A stretch of DNA of 64,000 bases from an uncultured Pelagibacteraceae bacterium (GTDB lineage Bacteria; Pseudomonadota; Alphaproteobacteria; Pelagibacterales; Pelagibacteraceae): NCBI GenBank assembly GCA_902576765.1, contig CACGWH010000001.1, positions 39,395 through 103,394 on the forward strand, in the 5' to 3' direction. Positions within the stretch are counted from its first letter, which is position 1, and each line of letters begins with the position of its first letter. Positions 21,622 to 31,016 of the stretch are shown piece after piece. Both the position numbers and the translations under genes were made by a program. Under the pieces are notes generated by a model, which worked only from the letters and a program-made list of their open reading frames with translations, ran no database searches and was not told the origin of the DNA.

Positions 21622-22674
21622 TTAACAACCTTTAAAAGATTTTGACATGTTGCCAATTAAATCAAAATAAAGATCTTTACCTGGATTAAGAGTTGCTCCT
21701 AATGGATCTATAACCCCTGTTGCAACATTGGTATCTTTCGCTACAGCCTTAATGATATCAGGATTAAACTGTGGTTCTGAAAATATACAGCTTACTTTAT
21801 CGTGCTCAATTATTTCTCTTATTTCAGCTAACTGTTCAGCACCAGGCATTACATCGGTATTTACAGTAAATGCACCAAGAATATTAATGCCAAATCTTTT
21901 TTCAAAGTATTGATATGCGTCATGAAAAACTATCGATTTGAAATCCTTGTTTAATTCAGATTTTACTTTCTTTGTAAGCTTATCTAAATCTTTATGCGCT
22001 TTTTTTAAATTTGCTTTATATTTAGCTTCATTTTCTTGATCATTCTCGATCAGGTGTTCTGCCATTTCACTTAAAATCACTTTTGCATTCATTGGATCCA
22101 ACCAAATATGTGGGTCATACTCACCATGCGCGTGACCTTCATGACCGTGGTCGTCATGACCATCTTCTTTATGCTCATCGTCATGTCCGTGGTCATCATG
22201 GCCATGTTCTTTTTCTTTTTTGTCGTGATCGTGATCATCATGATCATCTTCTTTTTTAGCATGATCATCGTGGTCATCTTCTTTATGGCCATGATCATGT
22301 TCTTCAAAAATATTTCTTTCTCTAAATTTAAGTTTTGTTAAACCTTTGATTTCCATTAACTCAATTTTCTCAGCTTTTTTCGCAACAGATTTTAATGGTT
22401 TTTCTAAAAAATTTTCCAAATCCTCACCAACCCAGAATATAAGATCTGCATTTTGTAACATTTTTGCATGAGATGGCTTTAAAGCAAATCCATGTGGAGA
22501 AGCATATCCGTCCACTATTAAATCTGGTTTTGTTACTCCATCCATTAAATAGCTAGCTAATGAATGAATTGGTTTAATTGAAGTAACTACTTTAATTTCA
22601 GCATTTGCTGGTACAAAAATAGTTAAGAATGATAGTATTGATAAGATAAATGGTAATTTTTTAATGTTTTTCAT
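21622..22674 (-). CDS. znuA: zinc ABC transporter periplasmic binding protein with His/Asp-rich loop
   Basis: KVVTSIKPIHSLASYLMDGV, YDPHIWLDPMNAKVI, SCIFSEPQFNPDIIKAVAKDT; start at MKNIKKLPFILSILSF (signal peptide) rather than upstream ATG at 22725, which overlaps the Zur-like boxes. Confidence 0.94.
   Translation of the reverse strand: MKNIKKLPFILSILSFLTIFVPANAEIKVVTSIKPIHSLASYLMDGVTKPDLIVDGYASPHGFALKPSHAKMLQNADLIFWVGEDLENFLEKPLKSVAKKAEKIELMEIKGLTKLKFRERNIFEEHDHGHKEDDHDDHAKKEDDHDDHDHDKKEKEHGHDDHGHDDEHKEDGHDDHGHEGHAHGEYDPHIWLDPMNAKVILSEMAEHLIENDQENEAKYKANLKKAHKDLDKLTKKVKSELNKDFKSIVFHDAYQYFEKRFGINILGAFTVNTDVMPGAEQLAEIREIIEHDKVSCIFSEPQFNPDIIKAVAKDTNVATGVIDPLGATLNPGKDLYFDLIGNMSKSFKGC
22119..22300 (-). 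repeat. low-complexity His/Asp/Lys-coding tract within znuA
   Basis: Imperfect repeats of HDDHGHDD / KKEDDHDDH-coding sequence. Confidence 0.9.
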
Positions 22675-22691
22675 ATGTTGTATATTTAAAT

Positions 22692-22706
22692 TGTTATAAT
22701 ATAACA
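22692..22706. promoter_or_regulatory. putative Zur box 1 (znuA-proximal)
   Basis: TGTTATAATATAACA, palindromic except the central base pair. Confidence 0.8.
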
Positions 22707-22709
22707 CTA

Positions 22710-22724
22710 TGTAATAATATAACA
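22710..22724. promoter_or_regulatory. putative Zur box 2 (znuC-proximal)
   Basis: TGTAATAATATAACA, 14/15 identical to box 1, offset 18 bp. Confidence 0.75.
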
Positions 22725-22744
22725 TTTATTAGTCAAGGAATAAA

Positions 22745-23491
22745 ATGGGCTCAGATCAAAATATACTTGTGAAGTTAAATAAAGCTGGTTTTAGTTTAAA
22801 TAATAAATGGCTTGTTAAAGGAGTATCACTTCAAGTTGAAAAAGGTAAAATTGTTACTCTCATTGGTCCAAATGGATCAGGAAAAAGTACAACAGCCAAA
22901 ATTGCTTTGGGTATTTACAAAAAGATTGATGGTTCAGTTGAAAAATACACAAATAAAGTTGGGTATGTTCCGCAGAAAATTTCAATTGATTGGACACTGC
23001 CGCTAAGAGTAAATGATTTCATGGTATTAACTGAAAGTCTTGATAAAGAATCAATAGATGAAGCTTTGTCTTTAACTGGTGTCATTCATCTTAAAGATAA
23101 AAATTTGGGTGACTTATCAGGTGGAGAATTTCAAAGAGTATTACTCGCAAGAGCTATTTCAAAAAAACCAGAATTATTGGTACTAGATGAACCTGTACAA
23201 GGAGTAGATTTTACTGGTGAGATTGCTTTATACGAACTAATTAAGAAAATTTCTGATGAATTGAATTGTGGTATCTTATTAATATCTCACGACTTACATA
23301 CTGTAATGAGCGCTACAGACCACGTTGTTTGTTTAAATGGTCATGTCTGTTGTTCAGGGTCGCCAATGGATGTAGCAAAAAATAATGAATATAAAGCTTT
23401 ATTTGGTGAACAAGCTTCTCAAATATTATCAAGATATGAACATAGACACGATCATGTTCATACAAGTGAAGGTGAAATAAAGAAAAACTAA
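22745..23491 (+). CDS. znuC: zinc ABC transporter ATP-binding protein
   Basis: LIGPNGSGKSTTAKIALG, LSGGEFQRVLLARAIS, LLVLDEPVQGVD; divergent to znuA, before znuB. Confidence 0.94.
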   Translation: MGSDQNILVKLNKAGFSLNNKWLVKGVSLQVEKGKIVTLIGPNGSGKSTTAKIALGIYKKIDGSVEKYTNKVGYVPQKISIDWTLPLRVNDFMVLTESLDKESIDEALSLTGVIHLKDKNLGDLSGGEFQRVLLARAISKKPELLVLDEPVQGVDFTGEIALYELIKKISDELNCGILLISHDLHTVMSATDHVVCLNGHVCCSGSPMDVAKNNEYKALFGEQASQILSRYEHRHDHVHTSEGEIKKN

Positions 23492-24295
23492 ATGTTAGAT
23501 GACTTTTTTATAAGAGCTTTAATAGCAGGTATTGGAGTTGCCATAGTTACTGGACCTCTTGGATGTTTTGTTGTTTGGAGAAGATTATCTTATTTTGGAG
23601 ATACTCTAGCCCACTCTGCTTTACTTGGAGTGACATTAGCTTATTCAATGGAATTCAACATAGCGTTCTCGGTATTCATTATCTCATCTTTAATAGCTTT
23701 AACTTTAATACAACTACAAAAAAGAACCAATCTACCAGGTGATGCTTTACTTGGTCTCTTGGCTCACTCATCGTTAGCAGTAGGACTTGTTGTTATAGGT
23801 TTTTTATCATTTATTAGATTTGATATTATGGGACTATTATTTGGAGATATATTAGCTGTTACTGTTGATGATCTTTTAATTATATGGGTTGGAGGTGCTT
23901 TAATCCTTTTAGTTCTTAAATTAATTTGGAAACCTTTGTTTGCATCAACAGTTAATTACGAATTAGCTGAAGCAGAAGGTTTAAATCCTGATCGTGCAAA
24001 AGCTATATTTACAATCTTAATGGCAGCCATCATTGCAATATCTATTAAAATGGTTGGCTTATTGTTAATCACAGGAATGTTAATCATACCTGCTGCAATG
24101 GCTAGAAATATTTCATCAAGTCCTCAAAAAATGGTAATCTATTCAATCATTGGTGGATTATTATCTGTGATTTTAGGATTATTTTCTTCATTAGAATTTA
24201 ATACTGCTTCTGGACCATCAATTATAGCAGCTTCTTTATTCTTATTTATTTTATCTTTATTAAATATAAAGCAATCGATTAAATTGAAAAATTAA
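23492..24295 (+). CDS. znuB: zinc ABC transporter permease
   Basis: GPLGCFVVWRRLSYFGDTLAHSALLGVTLA; ABC-3 family permease. Confidence 0.94.
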   Translation: MLDDFFIRALIAGIGVAIVTGPLGCFVVWRRLSYFGDTLAHSALLGVTLAYSMEFNIAFSVFIISSLIALTLIQLQKRTNLPGDALLGLLAHSSLAVGLVVIGFLSFIRFDIMGLLFGDILAVTVDDLLIIWVGGALILLVLKLIWKPLFASTVNYELAEAEGLNPDRAKAIFTILMAAIIAISIKMVGLLLITGMLIIPAAMARNISSSPQKMVIYSIIGGLLSVILGLFSSLEFNTASGPSIIAASLFLFILSLLNIKQSIKLKN

Positions 24296-24310
24296 TGAGG
24301 AATCGGTAGA

Positions 24311-24703
24311 ATGAATAAAATGCAAACTCTTTCAAAAAATCAGCAAATCATTTTTGATTTAATTGATAAATCACCTGAACCAATGAAAGCTTATGCAATA
24401 CTTTTTAATGTTCAAAAAAAAGGGATTAAAGCTCCATTACAAGTATATCGAGCATTAGATAAGTTAGTTGAAATAGGAAAAATTCATAAAATTGAAAGCA
24501 GAAATGCCTTTATAGCCTGTCAAAATTCAAGCTGTCAGGTATCAAAAGCTACTGCATTTTCAATCTGTGAGATCTGTGAAAAAGTAACAGAAATTAGCAG
24601 TTCAAGTCTTTCTAAATACTTAACTAATTTCAAAGACAAAGATGGTATGAAATATAGTAAATACAATCTTGAGTTTTTTGGATTATGTAAAAAGTGTAGA
24701 TAA
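24311..24703 (+). CDS. zur: Fur-family zinc-responsive regulator Zur
   Basis: Winged helix plus CxxC pairs (CEICEKVTEISSS..., LCKKC); clustered with znuABC. Confidence 0.88.
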   Translation: MNKMQTLSKNQQIIFDLIDKSPEPMKAYAILFNVQKKGIKAPLQVYRALDKLVEIGKIHKIESRNAFIACQNSSCQVSKATAFSICEICEKVTEISSSSLSKYLTNFKDKDGMKYSKYNLEFFGLCKKCR

Positions 24704-24747
24704 GTTATTATCTAAAATCAAAATAAAACAAGCTGAAAGGAAAACTT

Positions 24748-24969
24748 ATGTTTATTAAGAAGTATCTTAAATGGATAAGCACATTTCTAGTTTTAGTTGG
24801 TATTTTATTAACAAACCTAAATATATATCCTTTAAATATTTATTTTCACGGATTAGGTGTTGTTGGATGGACTATCGCTGGATTCGTTAGCAAAGACAAA
24901 GCGATACTTACTAACTTTGGATTACAAATTCCATTGTTCTTAGTAGGGATTTATAAAATAATTATTTAA
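24748..24969 (+). CDS. small membrane protein of unknown function
   Basis: 73 aa, two or three hydrophobic segments; RBS-like aaagg before ATG; intergenic-filling ORF. Confidence 0.7.
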   Translation: MFIKKYLKWISTFLVLVGILLTNLNIYPLNIYFHGLGVVGWTIAGFVSKDKAILTNFGLQIPLFLVGIYKIII

Positions 24970-25649
24970 ATTAAAGAATAACCCGCGGCTCTAACTGTTC
25001 GAATTAACTCTTTTTTACCTTCAATATTGATTGATTGTCTTAGTCTTCTAATATGAACGTCAATAGTTCTGCTCTCTACATTCACATTATTAGGCCAAAC
25101 TGTTTCTAAAATTTGATCCCGAGAATAAACTCTTTTGGGATTTGTTAAGAAAAATTCTAATAATCTAAATTCTGTAGGGCCAAGTTGAATTTCTTTATCT
25201 GATCTAAAAACTCTTTTTTCTGTTCTATCTAATTTTAAATCTTCAAATATTAATTCATTTGCAACAACTTTAGGATCAGATCTTCTTAGAACAGCTTTTA
25301 TTCGAGCAGATAGCTCATTAAAACTGAATGGTTTTGTGACATAATCATCTACACCACTTTCAAGACCTTTTATCTTGTCTTCTTCCTCTCCTTTGGCTGT
25401 AAGCATAATGATAGGAAGGCTCTTAAAATTACTATCTCTTCTAATATTTTTACAGATATCTATCCCTGATAAATCCGGTAGCATCCAATCTAATAAGAGT
25501 AGATTAGGTTCAAATTTTTTTAGTTCTTTTAAACCTTCATTTCCATTTAATGATGAGGAGACAACAAAACCCTCTTTTTCTAAATTATGTTGGATTAATT
25601 GAACTATTGAAGCTTCATCTTCAATAATAAAAATTTTTCCTTTCATCAA
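24966..25649 (-). CDS. phoB: phosphate regulon response regulator PhoB
   Basis: Receiver domain LLLDWMLPDLSGIDICK, winged-helix LGPTEFRLLEFFLTNPKRVYSRDQILETVWP; next to phoU/pst. Confidence 0.96.
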   Translation of the reverse strand: MMKGKIFIIEDEASIVQLIQHNLEKEGFVVSSSLNGNEGLKELKKFEPNLLLLDWMLPDLSGIDICKNIRRDSNFKSLPIIMLTAKGEEEDKIKGLESGVDDYVTKPFSFNELSARIKAVLRRSDPKVVANELIFEDLKLDRTEKRVFRSDKEIQLGPTEFRLLEFFLTNPKRVYSRDQILETVWPNNVNVESRTIDVHIRRLRQSINIEGKKELIRTVRAAGYSLI

Positions 25650-25650
25650 A

Positions 25651-26343
25651 TTATTCTTGGATTACTTTACCCTTTGGCCTACTACCTTTTAGATATTCAC
25701 CCTTTACTAAATAACATACTGTTTCAGCAATATTCGTTATATGATCGCCTGCTCTTTCCAAATTTTTTGTAGCAAAAATTAAATGTGTAGAAAAATCTAA
25801 GTTTTTTTTATCTTTAGATAAAAAGTCAATTACACTTTCCATTGCAATATAAGTTAAGTCATCAACTTGTTCATCTTTTTCCCAGACTTCTTTAGCTTTA
25901 TCAAAGTTTTTGTTTACATAGCTATCAAGAACATCGTTTAGTTGTTTCATAACTAGTTCTCCTAGTCTTTTTAAATTTCCCAATAATTCATCTGGCAAAT
26001 CTAGTGGTAAAGGCTTAACTTTTTTTGCATTACTTTTTGATAGATCCCCTATTCTTTCTAAATCTTGTGAAATTTTTAATGAACTTATGGTCTCTCTTAA
26101 ATCAATTGCCATAGGTGCTCTTTTAACCAGTAAATTCATTATTTGAGTATCTATTTTAGATCTAAATTTATTAATTTCTTCATCACTTTTAATAATTTTA
26201 TCAATTGAGTCCTTATCAACTTTAATTACAGCATCCATTGCGTCACTCAATTGAGACTCGGTTAAACTTCCCATTTTTATTAAAGAGTCTTTAAGAAATT
26301 GTAGCTCTTCTTCGTATGACTTTACTGTATGTTCATTGCTCAT
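25651..26343 (-). CDS. phoU: phosphate transport regulator PhoU
   Basis: Helical PhoU repeats: LERIGDLSKSNAKKV, LERAGDHITNIAETVCYLVKGE. Confidence 0.96.
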   Translation of the reverse strand: MSNEHTVKSYEEELQFLKDSLIKMGSLTESQLSDAMDAVIKVDKDSIDKIIKSDEEINKFRSKIDTQIMNLLVKRAPMAIDLRETISSLKISQDLERIGDLSKSNAKKVKPLPLDLPDELLGNLKRLGELVMKQLNDVLDSYVNKNFDKAKEVWEKDEQVDDLTYIAMESVIDFLSKDKKNLDFSTHLIFATKNLERAGDHITNIAETVCYLVKGEYLKGSRPKGKVIQE

Positions 26344-26346
26344 AAT

Positions 26347-27108
26347 TTATCCAAATCTACCTGTAATATAGTCTTGTGTCATTTTATTGTCAGGATTTTT
26401 AAAAATTTTCTCAGTTTTTCCAACTTCAATTAACTTTCCTAGGTGAAAAAACCCAGTTTTTTGTGAAACACGTACAGCCTGAGCCATTGAGTGTGTCACT
26501 ATTACAATCGTATAAGTTTTTTTTAATTCATCAATTAATTCTTCAATTTTTGCAGTTGCAATTGGGTCTAATGCTGAACATGGTTCATCCATTAAGATCA
26601 CTTCAGGATTAACAGATATAGCTCTCGCTATACAAAGTCTTTGTTGCTGTCCTCCTGATAAACTTGTGCCTGGTTCATCTAGTCTATCTTTAACTTCTTC
26701 CCATAAAGCAGATTTTTTTAAACTGTTCTCAACAATTTGATCTAGTTCGCTTTTGGTTTCGCCTTTTCCATGAATTTTAGGACCATAAGAAATATTATCA
26801 TATATACTTTTTGGAAATGGATTTGGCTTTTGAAAAACCATTCCAACTCTTTCTCGTAATGAGACAACATCCAGATCTTTATCATTAATATTAATACCAT
26901 CCATTTCAATATTTCCAGTAACTTTACAAATATCGATTACATCATTCATTCTGTTAATGCATCTTATAAAAGTTGATTTACCACATCCAGATGGACCAAT
27001 TAAAGCAGTCACTTCTTTTTCATTTAAATCTAAATTAACATCAAACAATGCTTGTTTATCACCATAATAAACATTTAAATTTTTTGATTTTATTTTAATA
27101 TTACTCAT
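26347..27108 (-). CDS. pstB: phosphate ABC transporter ATP-binding protein
   Basis: [48 protein letters not shown]. Confidence 0.97.
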   Translation of the reverse strand: MSNIKIKSKNLNVYYGDKQALFDVNLDLNEKEVTALIGPSGCGKSTFIRCINRMNDVIDICKVTGNIEMDGININDKDLDVVSLRERVGMVFQKPNPFPKSIYDNISYGPKIHGKGETKSELDQIVENSLKKSALWEEVKDRLDEPGTSLSGGQQQRLCIARAISVNPEVILMDEPCSALDPIATAKIEELIDELKKTYTIVIVTHSMAQAVRVSQKTGFFHLGKLIEVGKTEKIFKNPDNKMTQDYITGRFG

Positions 27109-28371
27109 TTAATTCCATCGTTTTTCGAATTTTTGTCTTAAGTATACTGCAATAAAATTCATTACAATTAAAAAGCTTAAGAGCATCATAATAGTCGCTG
27201 AAGTTTTCTCAACAAAGCCTCTTTCTGCGGACTCTGACCATAAATATACTTGAACAGGTAAAGAAGATGATGGATCAATTGGACTTGACGGTATGTCAAC
27301 AACAAATGCAACCATTCCAATTAATATAAGTGGTGCAGTTTCGCCTAATGCTTGCGCTAATCCAATTATAGTTCCTGATAAAGTGCCAGGTAGTGCTAAC
27401 GGTACTACATGGTGAAAAACAGATTGAAATTTAGATGCACCAACTGCTAAAGCGCCCTCTCTTATTGAAGGTGGAACAGCTTTTAATGAAGCTCTACATG
27501 GAATAATAATTCTTGGTAAAGTCATTAACGCTAAAGTTATTCCAGCAACTAATGGTGTTGATCTCGGTAATTGGATAGTTGCAAGCAAAATTTGTAAAGC
27601 AAGTAAACCGTAAACAATAGATGGCACTGCTGCTAAATTATTTATATTAATTTCAATAAAATCTGTAATTTTATTTTTTGGAGCGAACTCTTCCAAGTAA
27701 ATTGACGCTAGAACAGCCACTGGAAAAGCTAATAATAAACAAATTAAAATACTATAAAATGATCCAACTAAAGCTCCACCTATACCTGCTAGTTCTGGAT
27801 CTCTAGAGTCACCATTGTTAAAAAAATAATTGTTAAAATTTTTACTTATCTTTTTATTTTCAACAAAATAATCGTAAATAACTAATTGAAAATCAGAAAT
27901 TCTTCTTCTTTCTTCGGGTAAATCTCTTGGATAATTACCTTTATGTAATTGATCAATATCATCAGAGGCTGTTAAATCTAATGTAATTGTTTTACCTATT
28001 AAGTTATTATCATTTAAAAAAGCTTTTTTAATCTCAATTTCAGCATCGCCACTAAATAGTTTTAATAATTCATCTTCCTCATCTCTATTTTTTGCTGGAT
28101 AAGCCTTTATTAAATTTTCAATCATAGTATCGTAAAAATCAGCTTCCATTATTTCTTCTTGGGATGCACCATTTTGAATTTCTAGTAATTCCTGATCAAA
28201 GAAAACTTCAGTGGTAATTATTGTTTTTTTAAAGGCTGAACTTCCTTTTGAGAAAATATTTTGAACTAGAATAACAACAAACAACAAAGCAACAAAGATA
28301 GATGTTAATCCGTAAAATCTAAATCTTTTTTCTGCTCGGTGTCTTTTTTTTAATCTTTCTTCTTTAGTCAT
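27109..28371 (-). CDS. pstA: phosphate ABC transporter permease PstA
   Basis: Conserved PstA permease core (GALAVGASKFQSVFHHVVPLALPGTLSGTIIGLAQALGETAPLI). Confidence 0.95.
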   Translation of the reverse strand: MTKEERLKKRHRAEKRFRFYGLTSIFVALLFVVILVQNIFSKGSSAFKKTIITTEVFFDQELLEIQNGASQEEIMEADFYDTMIENLIKAYPAKNRDEEDELLKLFSGDAEIEIKKAFLNDNNLIGKTITLDLTASDDIDQLHKGNYPRDLPEERRRISDFQLVIYDYFVENKKISKNFNNYFFNNGDSRDPELAGIGGALVGSFYSILICLLLAFPVAVLASIYLEEFAPKNKITDFIEININNLAAVPSIVYGLLALQILLATIQLPRSTPLVAGITLALMTLPRIIIPCRASLKAVPPSIREGALAVGASKFQSVFHHVVPLALPGTLSGTIIGLAQALGETAPLILIGMVAFVVDIPSSPIDPSSSLPVQVYLWSESAERGFVEKTSATIMMLLSFLIVMNFIAVYLRQKFEKRWN

Positions 28372-29767
28372 ACTTCTCTCTATATTTTTTGACTGCTCTT
28401 TGAGCGATATAATTCAATATTAATGTTGCTATAAATAATGTAAGTCCTAAAGCAAAAGCAGATTGAGTTTTCGGACTATCAAATTCTTGGTCACCAACAA
28501 GTATCATTACAATTTGAGTTGTGATTGTTGTAGTAGACTCTAAAGGGTTAATTGTAAGATTTGCAGCAAGGCCAGCTGCCATAACAACTATCATTGTTTC
28601 ACCTATCGCTCTTGACACTGCTAATAGAACTGATCCTATTATCCCTGGAAGAGCTGCAGGTATTACGACTTGTTTAATTGTTTCTGATTTAGTGGCTCCT
28701 ACAGCATATGAACCGTCTCTTAATGATTGTGGTACAGAATTAATTACGTCATCAGATAAAGATGAAACATAAGGAATAATCATTATTCCCATAATTAATC
28801 CTGCAGCTAAAGCACTTTCAGATGAAACAGTTAATCCTAAATTTTCACCTACTTGTCTAAAAAAAGGTCCAACAGTTAATGCAGCAAAGAAACCATAAAC
28901 TACAGTTGGTATTCCTGCTAAAATTTCAATAATTGGTTTTGAAATTCTTCTTACTTTAATTGAAGCATATTCAGCCATGTAAATTCCTGAAAATAGACCA
29001 ATAGGAACAGCTACCAACATTGCAATAAAAGCTATGAAAGATGTACCTGCAATTAATGGAATAAAGCCAAAAGCGTCTTTTAACTCTTCAAATTCAGCTG
29101 CAGTTATTGATGAGGCATCTCTAACGAAGGCTCTTTGTGGACTCCAATTTGTACCAAATAGATAATCAAAAATATTAATGACTGAAAAAAACTTTATACT
29201 TTCAAAAAGTAGTGAAAATATTATTCCGAGAGTGGTTAAAATAGCTATTAAAGAAGATACAAACAATAAACCCTTTAAAATAACTTCCACATCGTCTCTA
29301 GCTTTATTGTTATTTTTTATTTTTTTTAAAGAGTAAATAACTGAGGCTATAATTATTCCAAAAATTAAAACTACTTTTGAATTTGTAAAAAGATTTATAA
29401 ATTTTGCATAAGCAAGAGCACTTTCTTTCAATATACTGTCTATATCTCCAAAATAAGTACCTAAATGAATAGCCTTAATTTTTTCATATATTAAATTTGC
29501 TTCATTTTTATCACTAAAAATTGCACCTTGATTTGCAGCTGTTTCAATAATTATAGATTTAATGATTACGGGTTCAAATAATGACCAGACCAATAAAAAT
29601 ACTAATGCTGGTATTGAACACCACAAAACAATATAGTATCCATAAAATTTTGGTAGAGCATTTAATTTGATATTATCTTTGATAGAAATGGTTTTAGTTT
29701 TTGATTTTCCATAGAAGAACAAAGAGACAGAAAATATAGTGATTAAAAATATTAGAACGATGTTCAT
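28364..29767 (-). CDS. pstC: phosphate ABC transporter permease PstC
   Basis: Permease core GSYAVGATKSETIKQVVIPAALPGIIGSVLLAVSRAIGETMIV. Confidence 0.95.
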   Translation of the reverse strand: MNIVLIFLITIFSVSLFFYGKSKTKTISIKDNIKLNALPKFYGYYIVLWCSIPALVFLLVWSLFEPVIIKSIIIETAANQGAIFSDKNEANLIYEKIKAIHLGTYFGDIDSILKESALAYAKFINLFTNSKVVLIFGIIIASVIYSLKKIKNNNKARDDVEVILKGLLFVSSLIAILTTLGIIFSLLFESIKFFSVINIFDYLFGTNWSPQRAFVRDASSITAAEFEELKDAFGFIPLIAGTSFIAFIAMLVAVPIGLFSGIYMAEYASIKVRRISKPIIEILAGIPTVVYGFFAALTVGPFFRQVGENLGLTVSSESALAAGLIMGIMIIPYVSSLSDDVINSVPQSLRDGSYAVGATKSETIKQVVIPAALPGIIGSVLLAVSRAIGETMIVVMAAGLAANLTINPLESTTTITTQIVMILVGDQEFDSPKTQSAFALGLTLFIATLILNYIAQRAVKKYREKYD

Positions 29768-29833
29768 TCGCCCTGAGTGATATATTCTTAATGTTACAGA
29801 AATATTACAAATTAAATCTAAGATTGAATAAAC

Positions 29834-29864
29834 AAAAAAGGCCAGTTATTACTGGCCTTTTTTT
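29834..29864 (-). terminator. intrinsic terminator/attenuator between pstS and pstC (bidirectional-looking)
   Basis: AAAAAAGGCCAGT-TATT-ACTGGCCTTTTTTT: 7-bp GC-containing stem extended by A/T tracts; 16 nt after the pstS stop. Confidence 0.85.
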
Positions 29865-29879
29865 GGGGATAAATGAAAA

Positions 29880-30908
29880 TTATTTTAACTTGATTGTATT
29901 CAGATCTACTGCAGCTGTTCTAGTAACTTTGTATTTATCTGAAGCTAAAGGAACAAGTCCTATTTCAGCTAAATAACCTCTGTTACTCATTGCTTTTTTC
30001 GAAGTAAATTCTTTAAGAAACTCTTTAATGCCTGGAATTACTCCAATGTGAGCTTTTTTTACATAAAAGAACAATGGTCTTGCAATTGGATAAGAATAAT
30101 CTTGGATACCTTCTAATGATGGCTGAACACCATTAATAGATGATGCTTTGATTTTATCTTTGTTAGCAACTAAGTAACTATAACCAAAAAAACCATATGC
30201 ATCAGGATTAGATGAAAGTTTTTGTACAATTAAAGTATCATTTTCACCAGCTTCAACAGCATATCCGTCTTCTCTAATTTTAGCACATTCCTTTTTAGCT
30301 TTTTTACCTTCAGCATCATAAAGAGATTTAGCTGTTTTAGTGCATCCTTTAACCATAACTAATGAATTCCATGCATCTCTAGTACCTGATGTTGGAGGTG
30401 CAACTAATATTTCAATCTTTTTATTTGGAAGACTAGCATCTATATCACTCCAATTTTTATATGGATTTTCAACAAGTTTTCCATCAATGTCTACTTTAGA
30501 TGCTAAAGCTCTCCATAATTGTTCTTTTGTGAAGTCTGCATCTGGAGCATTCACTGAGTGTGCAAATGAAATACCATCATTACCTATTACTATTTCAATA
30601 ATTTCAGCAACTCCATTTTTCTCACATAGAGCTTTTTCTTTTGTTTTAATTGCTCTTGATGCATTTGTTATATCAGGATGATTTGCTCCTACACCTGCGC
30701 AGAACAATTTCATTCCTCCACCAGTTCCTGTACTTTCGATTACTGGTGTCTTGAATTTTCCACCTTTACCAAACTTTTCAGCTACAACTGTAGCATATGG
30801 GTAAACAGTAGAAGAACCTACAATTTTTATTTGATCTCTTGCGTAACTTGTTGTTGTAAAACTAAGTACTAAAAGAAACCCTAATAAAATTTTTACTAAT
30901 CTATTCAT
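29880..30908 (-). CDS. pstS: phosphate ABC transporter substrate-binding protein
   Basis: DQIKIVGSSTVYPYATVVAEKFGK; VIESTGTGGGMKLFCAG; upstream of pstCAB. Confidence 0.97.
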   Translation of the reverse strand: MNRLVKILLGFLLVLSFTTTSYARDQIKIVGSSTVYPYATVVAEKFGKGGKFKTPVIESTGTGGGMKLFCAGVGANHPDITNASRAIKTKEKALCEKNGVAEIIEIVIGNDGISFAHSVNAPDADFTKEQLWRALASKVDIDGKLVENPYKNWSDIDASLPNKKIEILVAPPTSGTRDAWNSLVMVKGCTKTAKSLYDAEGKKAKKECAKIREDGYAVEAGENDTLIVQKLSSNPDAYGFFGYSYLVANKDKIKASSINGVQPSLEGIQDYSYPIARPLFFYVKKAHIGVIPGIKEFLKEFTSKKAMSNRGYLAEIGLVPLASDKYKVTRTAAVDLNTIKLK

Positions 30909-30978
30909 ATTTCTCCTTTTTTAGATTCGTTATGCATCAATAAATAAATCTGAATCTTAAATATTTTATTAAAGGAAA

Positions 30979-30997
30979 GTTAAAGTTTTGTTACAAA
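30979..30997 (-). promoter_or_regulatory. putative Pho box (PhoB site) upstream of pstS
   Basis: Minus strand TTTGTAACAAAACTTTAAC: TGTAAC and TTTAAC half-sites at an 11-nt period, followed after 10 nt by TAAAAT (30968-30963). Confidence 0.75.
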
Positions 30998-31016
30998 GGC
31001 TAACTTTTTAGTTGAA

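Noticed and set aside
22089-22341. ORFs antisense to or out of frame with the znuA His-rich tract (22108..22341 +, 22089..22307 -)
   Set aside because: Methionine/isoleucine low-complexity translations produced by repetitive GAT/CAT codons; znuA frame clearly explains the DNA.
22675-22725. Upstream ATG for znuA at 22725 (ORF-track start)
   Set aside because: Would place coding sequence over both Zur-like boxes and add MLYYYIVLYYNNLNIQH before a normal signal peptide; start at 22674 preferred.
29791-29976. 61-aa plus ORF across the pstS/pstC terminator
   Set aside because: Reads through the hairpin and antisense of pstS; no support.
30340-30872. ORFs antisense to pstS
   Set aside because: Shadow ORFs opposite a conserved gene, no coding evidence.
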